This document shows, one piece after another, positions 11,161 through 22,659 of a stretch of DNA of 64,000 nucleotides. A program made the translations under genes and the position numbers. Below the pieces are notes generated by a model, which worked only from the letters and a program-made list of their open reading frames with translations, was not told where the DNA came from and did not search any database. The stretch's first letter is position 1, and each line of letters starts with the position of its first letter. Source of the stretch: Margaritifera margaritifera (Eukaryota > Mollusca > Bivalvia > Unionida > Margaritiferidae); NCBI GenBank assembly GCA_029931535.1, contig JAQPZY010001414.1:1504001-1568000 (forward strand), written 5' to 3'.

Positions 11161-13200
11161 ATTGATAGTAATTTAAATTAAACAACCTAATTAAATGGAA
11201 CAGTCAATATTGTATTGGATGAAATATTGCACGTGCAAGGAGTGAAAAGCTGAGTGAGCAATGGTATAAGAAATACAAAGAAGTATAAGAAATAACAGCC
11301 AGGTAAAGATTGCGTAATATCAGAATGAAAGTATAGTAAAGTGGAGGAGGAAAAGAAAAGATTATAAAGAGAAATCAACAGAGAGTTACATGTGAATGTG
11401 GAAACACACTATTGGTAGGATCGATGTAGTTGCACAAGGCAAGCTAAATCCATGCTAATTTCTTGATTTTAGCAATTAATCTCAGATTTTAAAACATAGG
11501 TATATATCTAACACGTACAGCACATTACCTTTGCCCTCTGATTTAATTTAATGCAACAAATTGGTTAACTCACCGTAACCAAGTTACCATAGCAAATGTA
11601 TTTAACGATATACAAATTTATTAAATGAATCTCTATCTTTTTACATACAAACCATGAAACATTTTTGATAAATATCCACTCTAATTTAAAAGTGAAGATT
11701 GTATGAACAGATGCAGAGCACAGTGTGCTACGAGAGTTTGACAGAGTCAACTAAACTGGGCAGTGTGAATTGCATCTGCTGTTTGTTTAATTTAGTTTTG
11801 CATTTGCTTGACATATGTGTTCCAGAATCAGCAAAATCAAGATAAAAACTTTGTGTTTATTTCCAGATGCGAAAATACTGTGTGAATGTAAAATACCTTT
11901 ACTTGACGATAATGCAATCAGTTGTAACAATAACAGCATAGATATGCAACAATTTCATTTGAACTGCAACCATTTTAAAATTCCACCGCAAAATGACTGA
12001 AGATACCTTAGTGGACAAAAACTAAACAACACAGAAAAATAACAAACAAACAAATGCATGATATAAAATGGAAAAATATTTTCAGCTGATGAAATGAATT
12101 ATATGGCAACAAATATGAACATATAGACTGGACTTGATTCTTTATGGAAACTAGCAATTGATTAGCAGATGAGAAAGTAGCTAAACTGAATCACAGTATC
12201 AGGTCTTAAGCAATCAATATTTTATGAGCACAGGAACAAACCAGAACATCTGTTGCGCGGTATGTTTCGATAGTATGAAACGACGTTAAAGCCTCTGCAA
12301 AACAAGAAAGCTATATTACAATCGAAAGTATTCACGATAAAGAAGCCCTCTTAACAATCCAGTTGAATTGACTAATGGTAAACAATGCATTTTGTTTGCA
12401 AAGCATAGATTTTATTTTTGATTATTACAATATATCCGATAAAAATCAACATCTCCATATTATATTACATCAATGACATGAATGAATTAAACAAGGGCTG
12501 TTGCAATGTTTGATGGGTTTTACCACTTACAAATGTACCTGGAAAAAGTGAAAGATGCAATATCTGCTAATGGCAACACTAATGAAAGTACTGACGTTGA
12601 ATGTCTGAAACACAAGTACAAATTATTCAAAATAACAATACACAGTGATTATTACCAACTATAATTCAAAATTGCGAGGTTTTAATAGCCAGAAAGGTAT
12701 ACTGTCGTCTACTGAATTCGATACTGTTTGTGAGTTTTTTTTAATCTACAAATTGATATATTTTTCTGAATCGGTATTCATTAATTTTAAAGACAATCCT
12801 TTTCAAAATCATTGTTATCTTTTTGATTGAAATTTGTATTCAGTTCAGTATGTTATTTTAACCAGGGTTGTGGATCCAACAACACAACCCTGTCAATTTG
12901 TGTCTGTGTCAATGCCAAAAGGAATATGCAACTTGAAATTATGACTGTGGATAAGATATTGTTCTATGTTTTCGAATGTAGAGAGTACTTTTGGTACTGT
13001 TGGTCATGTACAATTTGCTACTCAATAAGTTGTTTATGTCCAGTAGATACATCATCCATACAAGCAAATTTTGTTCAGGTGTCGCCTAAGTGTGTAGGAA
13101 TGTCTTAATCTACTTTTAAAATATTCCCAATGTTATCAGCGTCTTTCTGAAACATTGCATTGCCACCGATAATTTTTGTTTATATTTTGTTTGCCCATCT
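11161..13200. other. Intron, no feature recognised
   Basis: AT-rich sequence with only short shadow ORFs on both strands. No domain, RNA gene or clear repeat seen. Confidence 0.4.
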
Positions 13201-13202
13201 TC

Positions 13203-13205
13203 ATT

Positions 13206-13244
<39 letters not shown>

Positions 13245-13251
13245 TTATTAC

Positions 13252-13297
<46 letters not shown>

Positions 13298-13298
13298 G
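13203..13298. repeat. (ATTT)n then (ATT)n microsatellite
   Basis: About ten ATTT units followed by about seventeen ATT units. It abuts the decayed polymerase relic and is the source of the poly-Asn run in the - strand translation. Confidence 0.95.
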
Positions 13299-13429
13299 CA
13301 GGCGTGTATTGATACATGCCATGAACATATAATTTGGTAAAGAGTAATAAATAAGTGATTTTGGTCTCGATTCATCATATTTGTCGCAAGTTTTATTATG
13401 CTATCTCTGTTCAAGTAATATTCATGACT

Positions 13430-14360
13430 TGCCTTGGCGTGTCTGTGATGTATCGTGTTAATTTGTCCGCTTATTCCCGGTTCAGTCCTTAGGAACATAT
13501 TGTAATCTGTCAAAAGTTCAAGTTCTACTTCAATTAGCTTCAAACAAGCATTATGAGTCAGTCTGATGCACTATTAAAATGAGCGGGATCTAACTAATAG
13601 TTTGGCCATGGACATATTTCGGAGCTTTTCAAAGATGTCGCATTGCATCAGTGTGTCCTTTCCACATCATAGTCTACAGAGAACCTACAGTGTTCAGGTT
13701 GAAATCAACGTTTTTATAGTCAGCATCATATATTCTCGGATATTTTATATACGAATAAGCTTCATCAATCGGTGGAATGGATGTTTGGTTAAATCTCTCA
13801 AAACTATATACGTATTCATATGGATAAATGACTTTCCTCCAGATGTATCTGAACTAGTTAATTGTTTCAAGAAACGTATCGTCGTTTACTTTATAGACTA
13901 ATGGTTCTAGCATTTGTCCCATGTAACTGTCCACAAATCTCATAGTCCTTTTCACATGAATTTCTTGTTCCATTTTTCACGAACCTATATACAAAGATGT
14001 CCTTGCTGAAAGAAATATATTTTTTAATTATCTTTTAGGACGATCGTTACTCCTGATGAAGATCTTGTCTCGCAAACTTCTTGATGAACATACAACTATC
14101 ATCTCCCTTTAAGTTATAGTGGAAAAACGGAGAGTAATTTGGATATCTAAAACTAATATTGTACTCATTATGCGCAGTATTTCTGTACTTGTCTGTTAAA
14201 TGGTCGTGGTCTAAGACCTTGTTATTCGTGTTCTCTCTTTCGCATATATGACATATGTTGGCTAAGTTTAAATCATGCTCATCGTCATCTATGATGATCA
14301 CGTGTTTTGCATTTTTAGATCTTATTGCATCAAATATAAGCGTTAAAAACCTAATTTGTG
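13430..14360 (-). pseudogene. Maverick-type protein-primed DNA polymerase B relic
   Basis: On the - strand, collinear fragments match the polymerase of Maverick/Polinton-like elements. At 14301-14047: ANICHICERENTNNK, VLDHDHLTDKYRNTAHNEYN and FFHYNLKGDDSCMFIKK (the zinc/HNH-like 'CHIC...DHDHLTG.YRG.AHN.CN' block and the exonuclease 'FHNL.GYDSH' block). Then MRFVDSYMGQMLEPLV, YPYEYVYSFERFNQTSIPP (the 'YPY.Y..S.E.F....LPP' block), LDPAHFNSA, and at 13543-13430 VELELLTDYNMFLRTEPGIS with INTIHHRHAKASHEYY. Frames change at least four times and stops occur, so it is dead. The C-terminal polymerase motifs (DxxSLYP, KxY, DTD) were not found. Confidence 0.85.
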
Positions 14361-14689
14361 CGCTGTAAAATAGATATCACAAAATTACTTGTATGGTAGT
14401 TTTTTAATAGGTGTCTTGAAATACCTTAACTCGACCTAAGTGGTACAGTCCGTCACTGTAGTCGGCAGAACCACCATGTTGAGATAAATAAATGTATATA
14501 CATGTCTTTATCTCTCCATTTCATCCATTATGTGTGGTTTGATGTGGCTTGTATCCAGTTCATTTTTTCACTGATGTACTTACTCCAATTATTATTATTA
14601 TACTCATTTACGGATACATTGAATTCATATTCAAATGTATCACTGTCCTCCACTTTTACCTGACGAATATCAAACATATAGATCTACCG

Positions 14690-14691
<2 letters not shown>

Positions 14692-14752
<61 letters not shown>
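14692..14752. repeat. (TA)n microsatellite
   Basis: About 30 TA units. The repetitive Tyr-Ile ORF over it is an artefact. Confidence 0.97.
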
Positions 14753-14755
<3 letters not shown>

Positions 14756-15083
14756 ATTTATTTATCTCTCTATCTCTTGTATATATTGCATTATGAGGGC
14801 TTCTGTGGATCGTATTTCGTCTTTAAAACGGATATATAGCATTCACAAATGTATATTGTATATTATTATTTTCGCTGTTCCAGGCATTTTTATTATAAAT
14901 TCAATCTAGTAAATATATGTATGATCTTCCATTTGAGCATTGATATTTTTCTATGTACAAAGTAAAATATTTGGTCTTGTCAAATATCCATCATGTTCTT
15001 TCATTTATTTCCTGTCCAAATTTGGCATTTAAAATGTCTACTAAACGCACATTGATATTATTTACCATTTACTTCACCCCTAC

Positions 15084-15225
15084 TTAGGATATTAATACGC
15101 GTGGTTGATGGAACAATATTTATATACTCAATATGTTAATACACATGGTTGTATGGTACAATATGTATATACTCATCATGCTAACACACATGGTTTTATG
15201 GTAAAATGTTTATATACTTTTCTTA
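15084..15225. repeat. Three-copy ~48-bp tandem repeat
   Basis: Three diverged units containing CACATGGTTxTATGGTA(C/A)AAT followed by TTATATACT. Intronic. Confidence 0.7.
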
Positions 15226-15744
15226 TATAATCACCTCCTTTAAGTATCCTGATACTTCTCTAAAAAGACAATCCTTCAAATCGTAATTGTTGCCACTGAA
15301 CAATCTGTATTCTTTAACATTTCTCTTACATGAGTATCTAAAAGTTCAAGTAGTAATTCTTTTTAACGTATGTATATTCATTCTCCAGAATTGTCTTCTT
15401 GTTGCTTGTAATTGTATTAAAGGTAATGGTAATGTTTATCTTATATTTCATGGAATTGACATATATCCTTGCCCCTTTACGTCTTCAATCATCCTATTTA
15501 ATTATTTATAGTTGATGTAACATGTATTAAAGGTTGATGTCCTTTGTATCTCTTGTTTCGGTATTGGTTACTAAAATAATGACAATTTAGTCGTCGCCGT
15601 TTTTCCTTAGCAGAATCTGATTGGCAGAGTTTGCTTCGACGTTTTTCAAGTATCAATTTTGAAATTCATTGAGAATATTTAACTGGAAATAGTTTAATAT
15701 ATTGTTTACGTGTTCAGAATCTTGTACATGGTTTTCTGTGGTAG

Positions 15745-16440
15745 GGATTTACTTTAAGCGGTTAAATATCAATATATTTCTCATGTGTATTTTTCTGGAC
15801 TGCATTGCTGGTGATTTATGTAAATATTAAATTTCAGTATATTTTTCACGTGTATGCGAGTTGTATATTACAAGCTTCTTTGCGTAATAATAGTTTCCCC
15901 TCGCTTGTTATTTATGTGTAATAAAATGTCAATATATTTTTCACTCGTGTATGACATATGTGTATCACGAGTACCAGTGCGCAGAAAAGATTTCATCATG
16001 CTTGTAATTTATTTAAGTGTTAAACTATCAATACATTTTTTACGTGCATCGTTATTGCATTTGTTGCGCTAGTGATTTATTTCAGTGAGTAAATTTCAAT
16101 ATATTTTCAAGTGTATAGTAGCCGTATATCACAAGTTTCAATGTGTAGAAAAAGATTTTGCTTCGCCTGTGATTTATTTAATTGCTAAAATTTAAATATA
16201 TTTTACGAGTATCTTTCTTGGCTAGTAAGAAATTTATTTAAGTGGTAAAATTTCAATACATTTTCACGTGTATATTTCTAGCCTTTGTAATACTAGTAAT
16301 TTATTTAAGTGGTAAACTTTCAATATATTTTTCACGTGTATGGTAGTTTTGTATTACAAGTGTCAGTGCGTAACAAATGTTTCCCATTGCTTGCTATTTA
16401 CTTATGTGTAAGAAATTTCAATATATTTTTCACTCAGGTT
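15745..16440. repeat. Satellite-like array with two alternating unit lengths
   Basis: About nine copies of a unit centred on AATTTCAATATATTTTTCAC followed by GTGTAT. Some units are short (about 65 bp: a core plus 'GATTTATTTAAGTGGTAAA'). Others are long (about 105-125 bp), with an added block like TATATCACAAGT, AGTGCGTAGAAAAGATTT and CTTGTTATTTATGTG. Short and long units are interspersed, suggesting a higher-order repeat. No coding content. Confidence 0.8.
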
Positions 16441-16763
16441 TTCCTGTGTTAATAAATTACCTTAGACTTGAATAACTCTGATCACGCGTTAGTTACATGA
16501 TAATCATGTGACGATCACATGATTGATTCGAATTTTTTTCTTCCTATTTTCATAAGAGCGCTAGAACTGGCCATATGTATAATAACTCGTGTTTTTATTT
16601 CAGTAGAATAAAAATCATGATTATTGAAATAGTAGCTCAAGTCAAACAATACATCGTTTTATACCTGAGCTTTATAAAAAAGAAAATGAAACTAGATGAC
16701 ATTTGACATGGTCTCTGCGTTGAATGATAGCTGTTTTTTACTATTATTATTTATTTATTCAAG

Positions 16764-16844
16764 GATACAAAGTTTGGTGTCGAATCTTGAGAGTGCAAGT
16801 ACAGCCAACAAGCAACTACAGAGTGATTACAAGAATCTCCAAAA
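16764..16844 (+). CDS. Coiled-coil membrane protein, exon
   Basis: 81-nt exon (27 codons' worth). Acceptor TTTATTCAAG|G, donor AA|GTACGA. Starts with one base completing the split codon from the exon ending at 4175 and ends phase 2. Reads IQSLVSNLESASTANKQLQS, then DYKNLQ. The spacing of Leu, Val, Ile and Ala fits a heptad coiled coil. A phase-compatible, multiple-of-three exon is a good sign of a genuine exon in a repeat-rich intronic landscape. Confidence 0.55.
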
Positions 16845-17429
16845 GTACGAAATACAATTTCAATGATCCTAATTAATGCTTTTTGGAAATTCTAGGCAGA
16901 CGTTTAGCTAGGTTTGATTGCACATGTTCAGCAGTATTCATGTTTAGCTGACCGAAGAAACCCCATTTAACTTAACAACACCTTACTGCAGTAGATAATA
17001 ATATTCAATTCGGTTGATAATAGCAATTTAGGGTATTCAAGAATCAGGAATGTAATTTCTGTTTTGAAATTGAATAACATAAGAAGCAGAATGATATGCA
17101 ATTATGAATGTTACTCTAGAGCTGAATGCATAGTAGTTTTCTTTCACTAGGGAGTATACTATTGTTTTTTCGTTACCACATATTTCGATCTCGTTTATCA
17201 CGAATCGTTTATAGCGAGTATATTTTAAAACAAATCGTTTCCTTTATTTAATTCCAGCTAACTACTTTTATATATAATGGTTTCTCATCTGAAGCATACA
17301 AATACATACATACGTGTCTGACTTATACTTAATGCACGTATCGTATATATTTAGAAAAGCATTCATTAAATTGCAGTTACTAAAATATACTGTTGATATG
17401 TATTAGTCATTTCATTTTTTATTTTATAG

Positions 17430-17471
17430 CACAAATCAACGAATTCAGCAGAAAAACGAAACGTTACAGAA
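17430..17471 (+). CDS. Coiled-coil membrane protein, micro-exon
   Basis: 42-nt exon with acceptor TTTTATTTTATAG and consensus donor AA|GTAAGT. Phase 2 at both ends. Reads (N)TNQRIQQKNETLQ, extending the coiled coil by two heptads. Supported by the strong splice signals and by frame continuity with the exons at 16764 and 24965. Its small size makes it the least certain of the four on its own. Confidence 0.5.
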
Positions 17472-17921
17472 GTAAGTACAAGATAAAGAAAGAGTTTCAG
17501 ACATACAGACAAAGTAAGATAAGGGTTTGAAATGGTATGTGAATTGGATTGATTTTTCCTGGTCATATGTTATGCTTTGCATATTACTAAACAATCTCGT
17601 GCACATCACGCACACACAAATTGCATCGAGAGAGCAGAAAGTTGAAAGACCATAAATGATAATTAAGATTTTTTTAACGTGACAACTAACTTAAATACCA
17701 GCAAAGATACTGAATCGAAAGGTAAGTATGAGAATAGGAACAATCCCTACCCGCGAAGATTTATTTATTCTGTATTTTAAATCTAATATATAACACAACT
17801 TTGAGGAACGGTATTGATTGATCTATGTTTCTCCTTGCCCAATTTTGAAATTGTAGATGTCAGTTTGATTAATACTTGAGTTGGGGTAGGTTTAGATGTC
17901 AATAATGGCGTCAATCTCTGC

Positions 17922-18462
17922 AATGCATATTCCTTATCAGTGTTACTTACTGACAGCACAGTTGCATATTCCTTATCAGTGTTACTTACTGACAGCACAG
18001 TTGCATATTCCTTATCAGTGTTACTTACTGACAGCACAGTTGCATATTCCTTATCAGTGTTACTTACTGACAGCACAGTTGCACATTCCTTATCAGTGTT
18101 ACTTACTGACAGCACAGTTGCATATTCCTTATCAGTGTTACTTACTGACAGCACAGTTGCATATTCCTTATCAGTGTTACTTACTGACAGCACAGTTGCA
18201 TATTCCTTATCAGTGTTACTTACTGACAGCACAGTTGCATATTCCTTATCAGTGTTACTTACTGACAGCACAGTTGCATATTCCTTATCAGTGTTATTCA
18301 CTGACAGCACAGTTGCATATTCCTTATCAGTGTTACTTACTGACAGCACAGTTGCATATTCCTTATTTGTGTTACTGACAGCACAGCTACATATTCCTTA
18401 TATGTGTTACTTACTGACAGCAGCTGCATATTCCTTATTTGTGTTGCTTACTGACAGCACAT
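17922..18462. repeat. 39-bp minisatellite, about 14 copies
   Basis: Unit GTTGCATATTCCTTATCAGT + GTTACTTACTGACAGCACA (39 bp). Eleven to twelve units are nearly identical (single changes such as TGCACATT and GTTATTCACT); the last two or three are diverged and slightly shorter. Because 39 is a multiple of three, ORFs stay open in three frames (13-residue repeats such as SVSNTDKEYATVL on the - strand and LHIPYQCYLLTAQ on the +). There is no evidence that any is translated. It lies in the last intron of the coiled-coil gene. There are no spacers between units, so it is not a CRISPR array. Confidence 0.97.
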
Positions 18463-18469
18463 CCGATTT

Positions 18470-19230
18470 TTCAATTCAGACAATTAACAAAGAATGTGTA
18501 TAGTTGGTCAGTATTATTTATTCTTAAACCAAGTAATTTTATGTGTACAAATTTGGAATCACAGCTACAAATGCATGTATTATTTGTATCTTTTGTGTCA
18601 TGAAATACAAATAGTAAGACTGACATAACCCAAACATTTATAATACTTATTTCTTTTTCTAATTTTTATTTTTTACATGGAGGTTTATCTTATAAAGGAA
18701 AATGCTTGATTCTTTTGATTAACATCTTGGAAATGAAGGTGCAATAACGTGGTACTTTATGAGGTCTTGGGTGTCAATGTCAAATTTTAATTTTAATTTT
18801 TCAAAATGTAAAAATGTGCTGTTTTTAGAATCATAAATATCTTTTATAATATAATTCCTTTATTTATCCATTCTTCATATAATAAAGTAATTTATTATGA
18901 AGGATTACCGAGTTATTCTATAGTTCTTGATTTCGTAATTAGAAATGTTTTTCATTAAATTTAAACCAACACCACTCTTCGAGTATTTGTTTATAAAATA
19001 AGGATCCTTGAAGTATATTTTTTAAATGGTAGGCATTACAAATGCTTTTAAAGAATAATTCAGCACCAATTCTATTTATAACTTTACTTATGTTAGTTTT
19101 CCAAAGCTTATTACTTTCCTGTTTTAAAAGCGCTCAATCCAGCAAGTTTCAAGACAAACGCAAGGTAGTTCTGATTTTGAATAAAAGTGATTCCCAAAGT
19201 TTTAACGCGTGAAGATGGCCAGCGAAATCT
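18470..19230. other. Intron, no feature recognised
   Basis: AT-rich, no recognisable coding or repeat feature. The right part may include the 3' tail of the - strand LINE that begins at 19236. Confidence 0.4.
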
Positions 19231-19235
19231 ACTGT

Positions 19236-19548
19236 TATGAGAATATGTCAAATTTTGCTTTGTGCAAAGAGACAATTCTTAACAAAGTGGATTTTCCATA
19301 ATTTTCGGAACTCTTCTCAAAATCTTCAAAGATGCTTACTGCTTTGTTGAAACCTTCTTCTAAGACATCCAATATAACGGTAGCATCGTCGGCGTATAAT
19401 GTTATTTTTACCGCATTTTCTAAATATTGATAATTTGTATTGTTTCTTTGGGGTGTAGTGCATAAGAGAAAAGTTCTATTGAAAGAACAAATAGATATGG
19501 GATAAAGGGCATCTTTGTCTAACACCTATGTCCAGCGGAAACAAAATA

Positions 19549-19627
<79 letters not shown>

Positions 19628-21250
19628 TGTTTGATAATAAATGTTGAATTGTTATATAAAAAAAAGCTAACCCATATTTGTAAATCGGTACCATAAATGA
19701 GAAAATGTAAACCTTTAAACGCATATGAGTGATCTAAGCTATCAAAAACTTTTTGACAGTCGGCACAAAATAAAAGAGCGGGTGAATCTAATTCTTCTGC
19801 ATTCTCAATGGCATCAAGTAATATTCTTATATTTTTTTTTAAATAGAGTGACCATTTTTGAATCCAGTTTGACTTTTATTAATAATTTTTGGAAAAATAC
19901 CTTGCATTGTTGATGCTGATGCTAATGCATTACAAGCTATTTTATAATCAGTGTTAAGTAATATTGGCCTCTATTTTAATGCATTTGCTCAAGTTGTATC
20001 CTTTTTTTGTATGAATGAAATAATGCCAAAATTTTGTATACTAATTATTCAATCAGAACACAGAAATTTAAAGATTCTACAAAACAATTTCTTATAGTTG
20101 ACGAAATAATTCCTCAAATTTCACAAGTTATACCATCTGGTCCTGGACTTGCATTATTTTGCATACTTTTAAATGATTTTGTACATTTATCTGTCGTTCG
20201 GCGTTCCTCGTTTGTAAGTTTATTTTCATATTTAATGGAAATAAATCATATTCTGCACTGCGTACTTTTTTCTTTGAATATATACCATAAAAAGCTATTT
20301 TTCAGCAGAATTACATTTTGATTGTTGACCTCAGTACCGTCAGCTATGATTTTTTGTACGATTTTATATTCAAAATTTCGTTTCTTTAAATGAGAAAAAT
20401 ATTTTGTATATTTGTTTCTCCCTCTTCGACCCAGCTAGCCTTAGATCTTAGTATTACACCTGCGATATTTGTTTCATATATCCCATTGAGTTGTTGGCGC
20501 TTTTAATCGAATTCCGTTTTAATACCGGGGTTAATTTCAAATTGTGCATATTGTTCAATATTACGAATATATATTTCTGATTGTAAGCTCTGCTCTGATT
20601 CTTTTTGTTTCTTTTGAAAATGTGTTATTTCGTTTCTGATCGTGCTTTTTAGAATTTCCCACTTATTGTTTGGGTCTACATCTTTATTTAATTCCATCAT
20701 TAAAGATACTTGGCATGACTTAACACTTAAAAGTGTTATTCATTAAAAAGTCTGTGACTAAGGTTAATAGTCTAATCGACAGAAAATTGGAGATCTACTA
20801 TTTTAAATTGTTTTTTTTATTCGGATTGATATTACTCAAAATATATATAAGATTATACCTATCTATAAAAGAAGTGAGTGCCTCTTTCATATTTGATTTT
20901 GAACTTGGTTGTCTCCCTTGTTTATTAATCGCTGGATTAAGAATTATGTTAAAATCATCGTCGATCAATAATTTATCCGACTTATTTTCTTGTACATATT
21001 CTTCATACGTACGAATAAAGTCCGCGTCTTCGTACTTTGGACCATACATTTTATAGAGGTTACTTCCTTGTCATGAATTAGAACTTTGATAACTAATGTT
21101 CTGATTGACTTCATTTCAACAACACTTTGAATTATTAATGGAAATTTTGAGACAAATAATTCCCTTATCAGAAAACTATTTTTACTGGCACCACAAAAAT
21201 AAGCAAAATCAGAATCCCTAATATTTAAGTCCATCTCAGTAAGTTAGTTG
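19236..21250 (-). mobile_element. Decayed Tx1/L1-like LINE (endonuclease + RT)
   Basis: On the - strand, in order: an AP-endonuclease fragment at 21049-20798 with MYGPKYEDADFIRTYEEY, KLLIDDDFNIILNPAINKQ (the L1 'GGDFN.VLN...D' block, first Gly replaced by Asp) and FIDRYNLIYILSNINPNKK; an EN-RT linker at 20700-20503 (WEILKSTIRNEITHFQKKQK); RT pieces at about 20330-19700 (TGF-like, FCADCQKVFDSLDHS matching 'IDFEKAFD'); then GVRQRCPLSHIYLF and ITLYADDATVILDVLEEGF with the YADD catalytic motif. Many frameshifts and stops. A (TA)n tract is inserted just before GVRQ. The arrangement and the linker fit the L1/Tx1 group. Confidence 0.82.
19550..19623. repeat. (TA)n microsatellite inside LINE RT
   Basis: About 37 TA units interrupting the - strand RT reading between the palm and the 'GVRQ.CPLS' block. 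Confidence 0.97.
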
Positions 21251-22480
21251 GACTCATGTATGTGAGAAAAATAATTTAAAAGATCAGAATTTAAATCGGG
21301 CTTTGCCCAATCAAACCATGTCTTCGTTGTGCATCTAAAAAGATGCACACCAATAACTCCTAAAATAAGCTTCATACCCCCAGTTTCAATGTCAAGTAAG
21401 TGACTATTTCATTTGTATAATGTGTTTCTTGCAAAAGCAAATATAACTTTTCTTCTCTCGTATCCATTCAAAAGTCTTATATCTCTTTATTGTATCTCAT
21501 ATTCCTCTTATATTAGGTGTACACATTCTAATATTATCAGAATGCATTTTTGAAGTAGTTTGGTTTTCCTTACAATACGGCCATAGAAACAAAGCAAATG
21601 TGGGACAAAGTTGTATAAAAATGTAGAGAAGAATGATACAAATACGTGGGTTCTTGACAAACAAACATAAGGAAACAATATAATAATATAGCTAATTAAA
21701 ATGTATTTATCATTTCACAACAGGTATTTCCTATTTAATGAAATGTGAATTGTGCTTCGTAAATTCTAGATATATTAGGGAAATTGTAAACGGTAGCAGC
21801 CAGTATATAGTCAGCAGTATACTAAATTGTAACTGCTGCGGCTGATATTTTTTTATTCGATAGGTCTTTCATAAATCTTTGAGAAATGTGGTTTGAAATG
21901 ATGTGCTTTCATAAGGTATTTTAATTTTTAATTAATTTATTATTGAATTAATGTATTTATCGTTGACCAGCTGTTCAACTGTAGTGAGCAAAAGAGTTTC
22001 TCAAGTTAAAAGAAATATTGCAAACATTCTTCATTAGCAACATCTCTTGAGAATTTTATTAGAATGATATACATTTATCATTACAGACGTGAAGGATAGA
22101 AACAATATAACAATTATCGAGTATAAAAGCAGAATGATACATCTTAAGAAACAATAGAGCAAGAAGAAAGCGTATATAATCAGCCTTCTATATATCTACA
22201 CACTCTTACATACATATATACACACACGAACATAGACACACACACAAACATATATATAGAGAGAGAGACAATAAAGAGAGAGAGAGAGAGAAAGAGAGAG
22301 TTGCAGTAGTGGTTGTAAACTATGTTTGAATTACATCTAAGTAGCTTCATCTTGCCAGTTTGCTATAAATAAACTAATTATATTTAGATTATATCCTCAC
22401 TCATCAAGTCTTTGCACAATTTTTAATTGTAATGTGCACAAAAGACATAAAATAATAAACACGAGATGTTGCAGATTAAA
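21250..22480. other. Intron, simple repeats only
   Basis: AT-rich. Near 22160-22305 are CA-, TA- and GA-rich simple stretches. The part up to about 21550 may be the 5' region of the - strand LINE. No gene recognised. Confidence 0.4.
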
Positions 22481-22499
22481 TAAAACGCCTGATGTTGAG

Positions 22500-22640
22500 A
22501 ATGATATATAATGAAGACTTGTTTTACAGAACACAAGGTACGGTAAGCTTTCTTCTACCTTTGAGACCCCCAGAATCTGGAACAGCCTGCCCAAGAACTC
22601 AAAACAATATATTATTTCAAAGAATTTAGTTGGCTGATTA
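22500..22640 (+). pseudogene. Possible LINE RT C-terminal tail
   Basis: One + strand frame reads TRYGKLSSTFETPRIWNSLP, KNSKQYIISKN, then a stop. This resembles the 'R.....F....P.IWNSLP..I..S.S...FK' tail common at the C-terminus of CR1/Jockey-type LINE ORF2. Only about 40 residues, so a weak call. Confidence 0.4.
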
Positions 22641-22659
22641 GGACATAGTACGGGCCTCA

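Noticed and set aside
13200..13543. Poly-Asn protein
   Set aside because: The Asn run is the (ATT)n microsatellite; only the upstream part of this frame belongs to the polymerase relic.
13602..13901. + strand 99-codon ORF
   Set aside because: Antisense shadow of the - strand polymerase relic, which has recognisable motifs.
14549..14839. Tyr-Ile repeat ORFs over (TA)n tracts (also at 19476, 29919, 29995, 31411, 59221)
   Set aside because: Artefacts of TA dinucleotide repeats, which are open in all frames that avoid TAA/TAG.
17922..18462. CRISPR-like regular repeat
   Set aside because: Units are directly adjacent with no unique spacers, and the genome is eukaryotic.
17783..18503. Long ORFs (about 160-190 codons) with 13-residue repeats on both strands
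   Set aside because: Produced by a 39-bp tandem repeat whose period is a multiple of three; no start context, domain or splice evidence supports translation.
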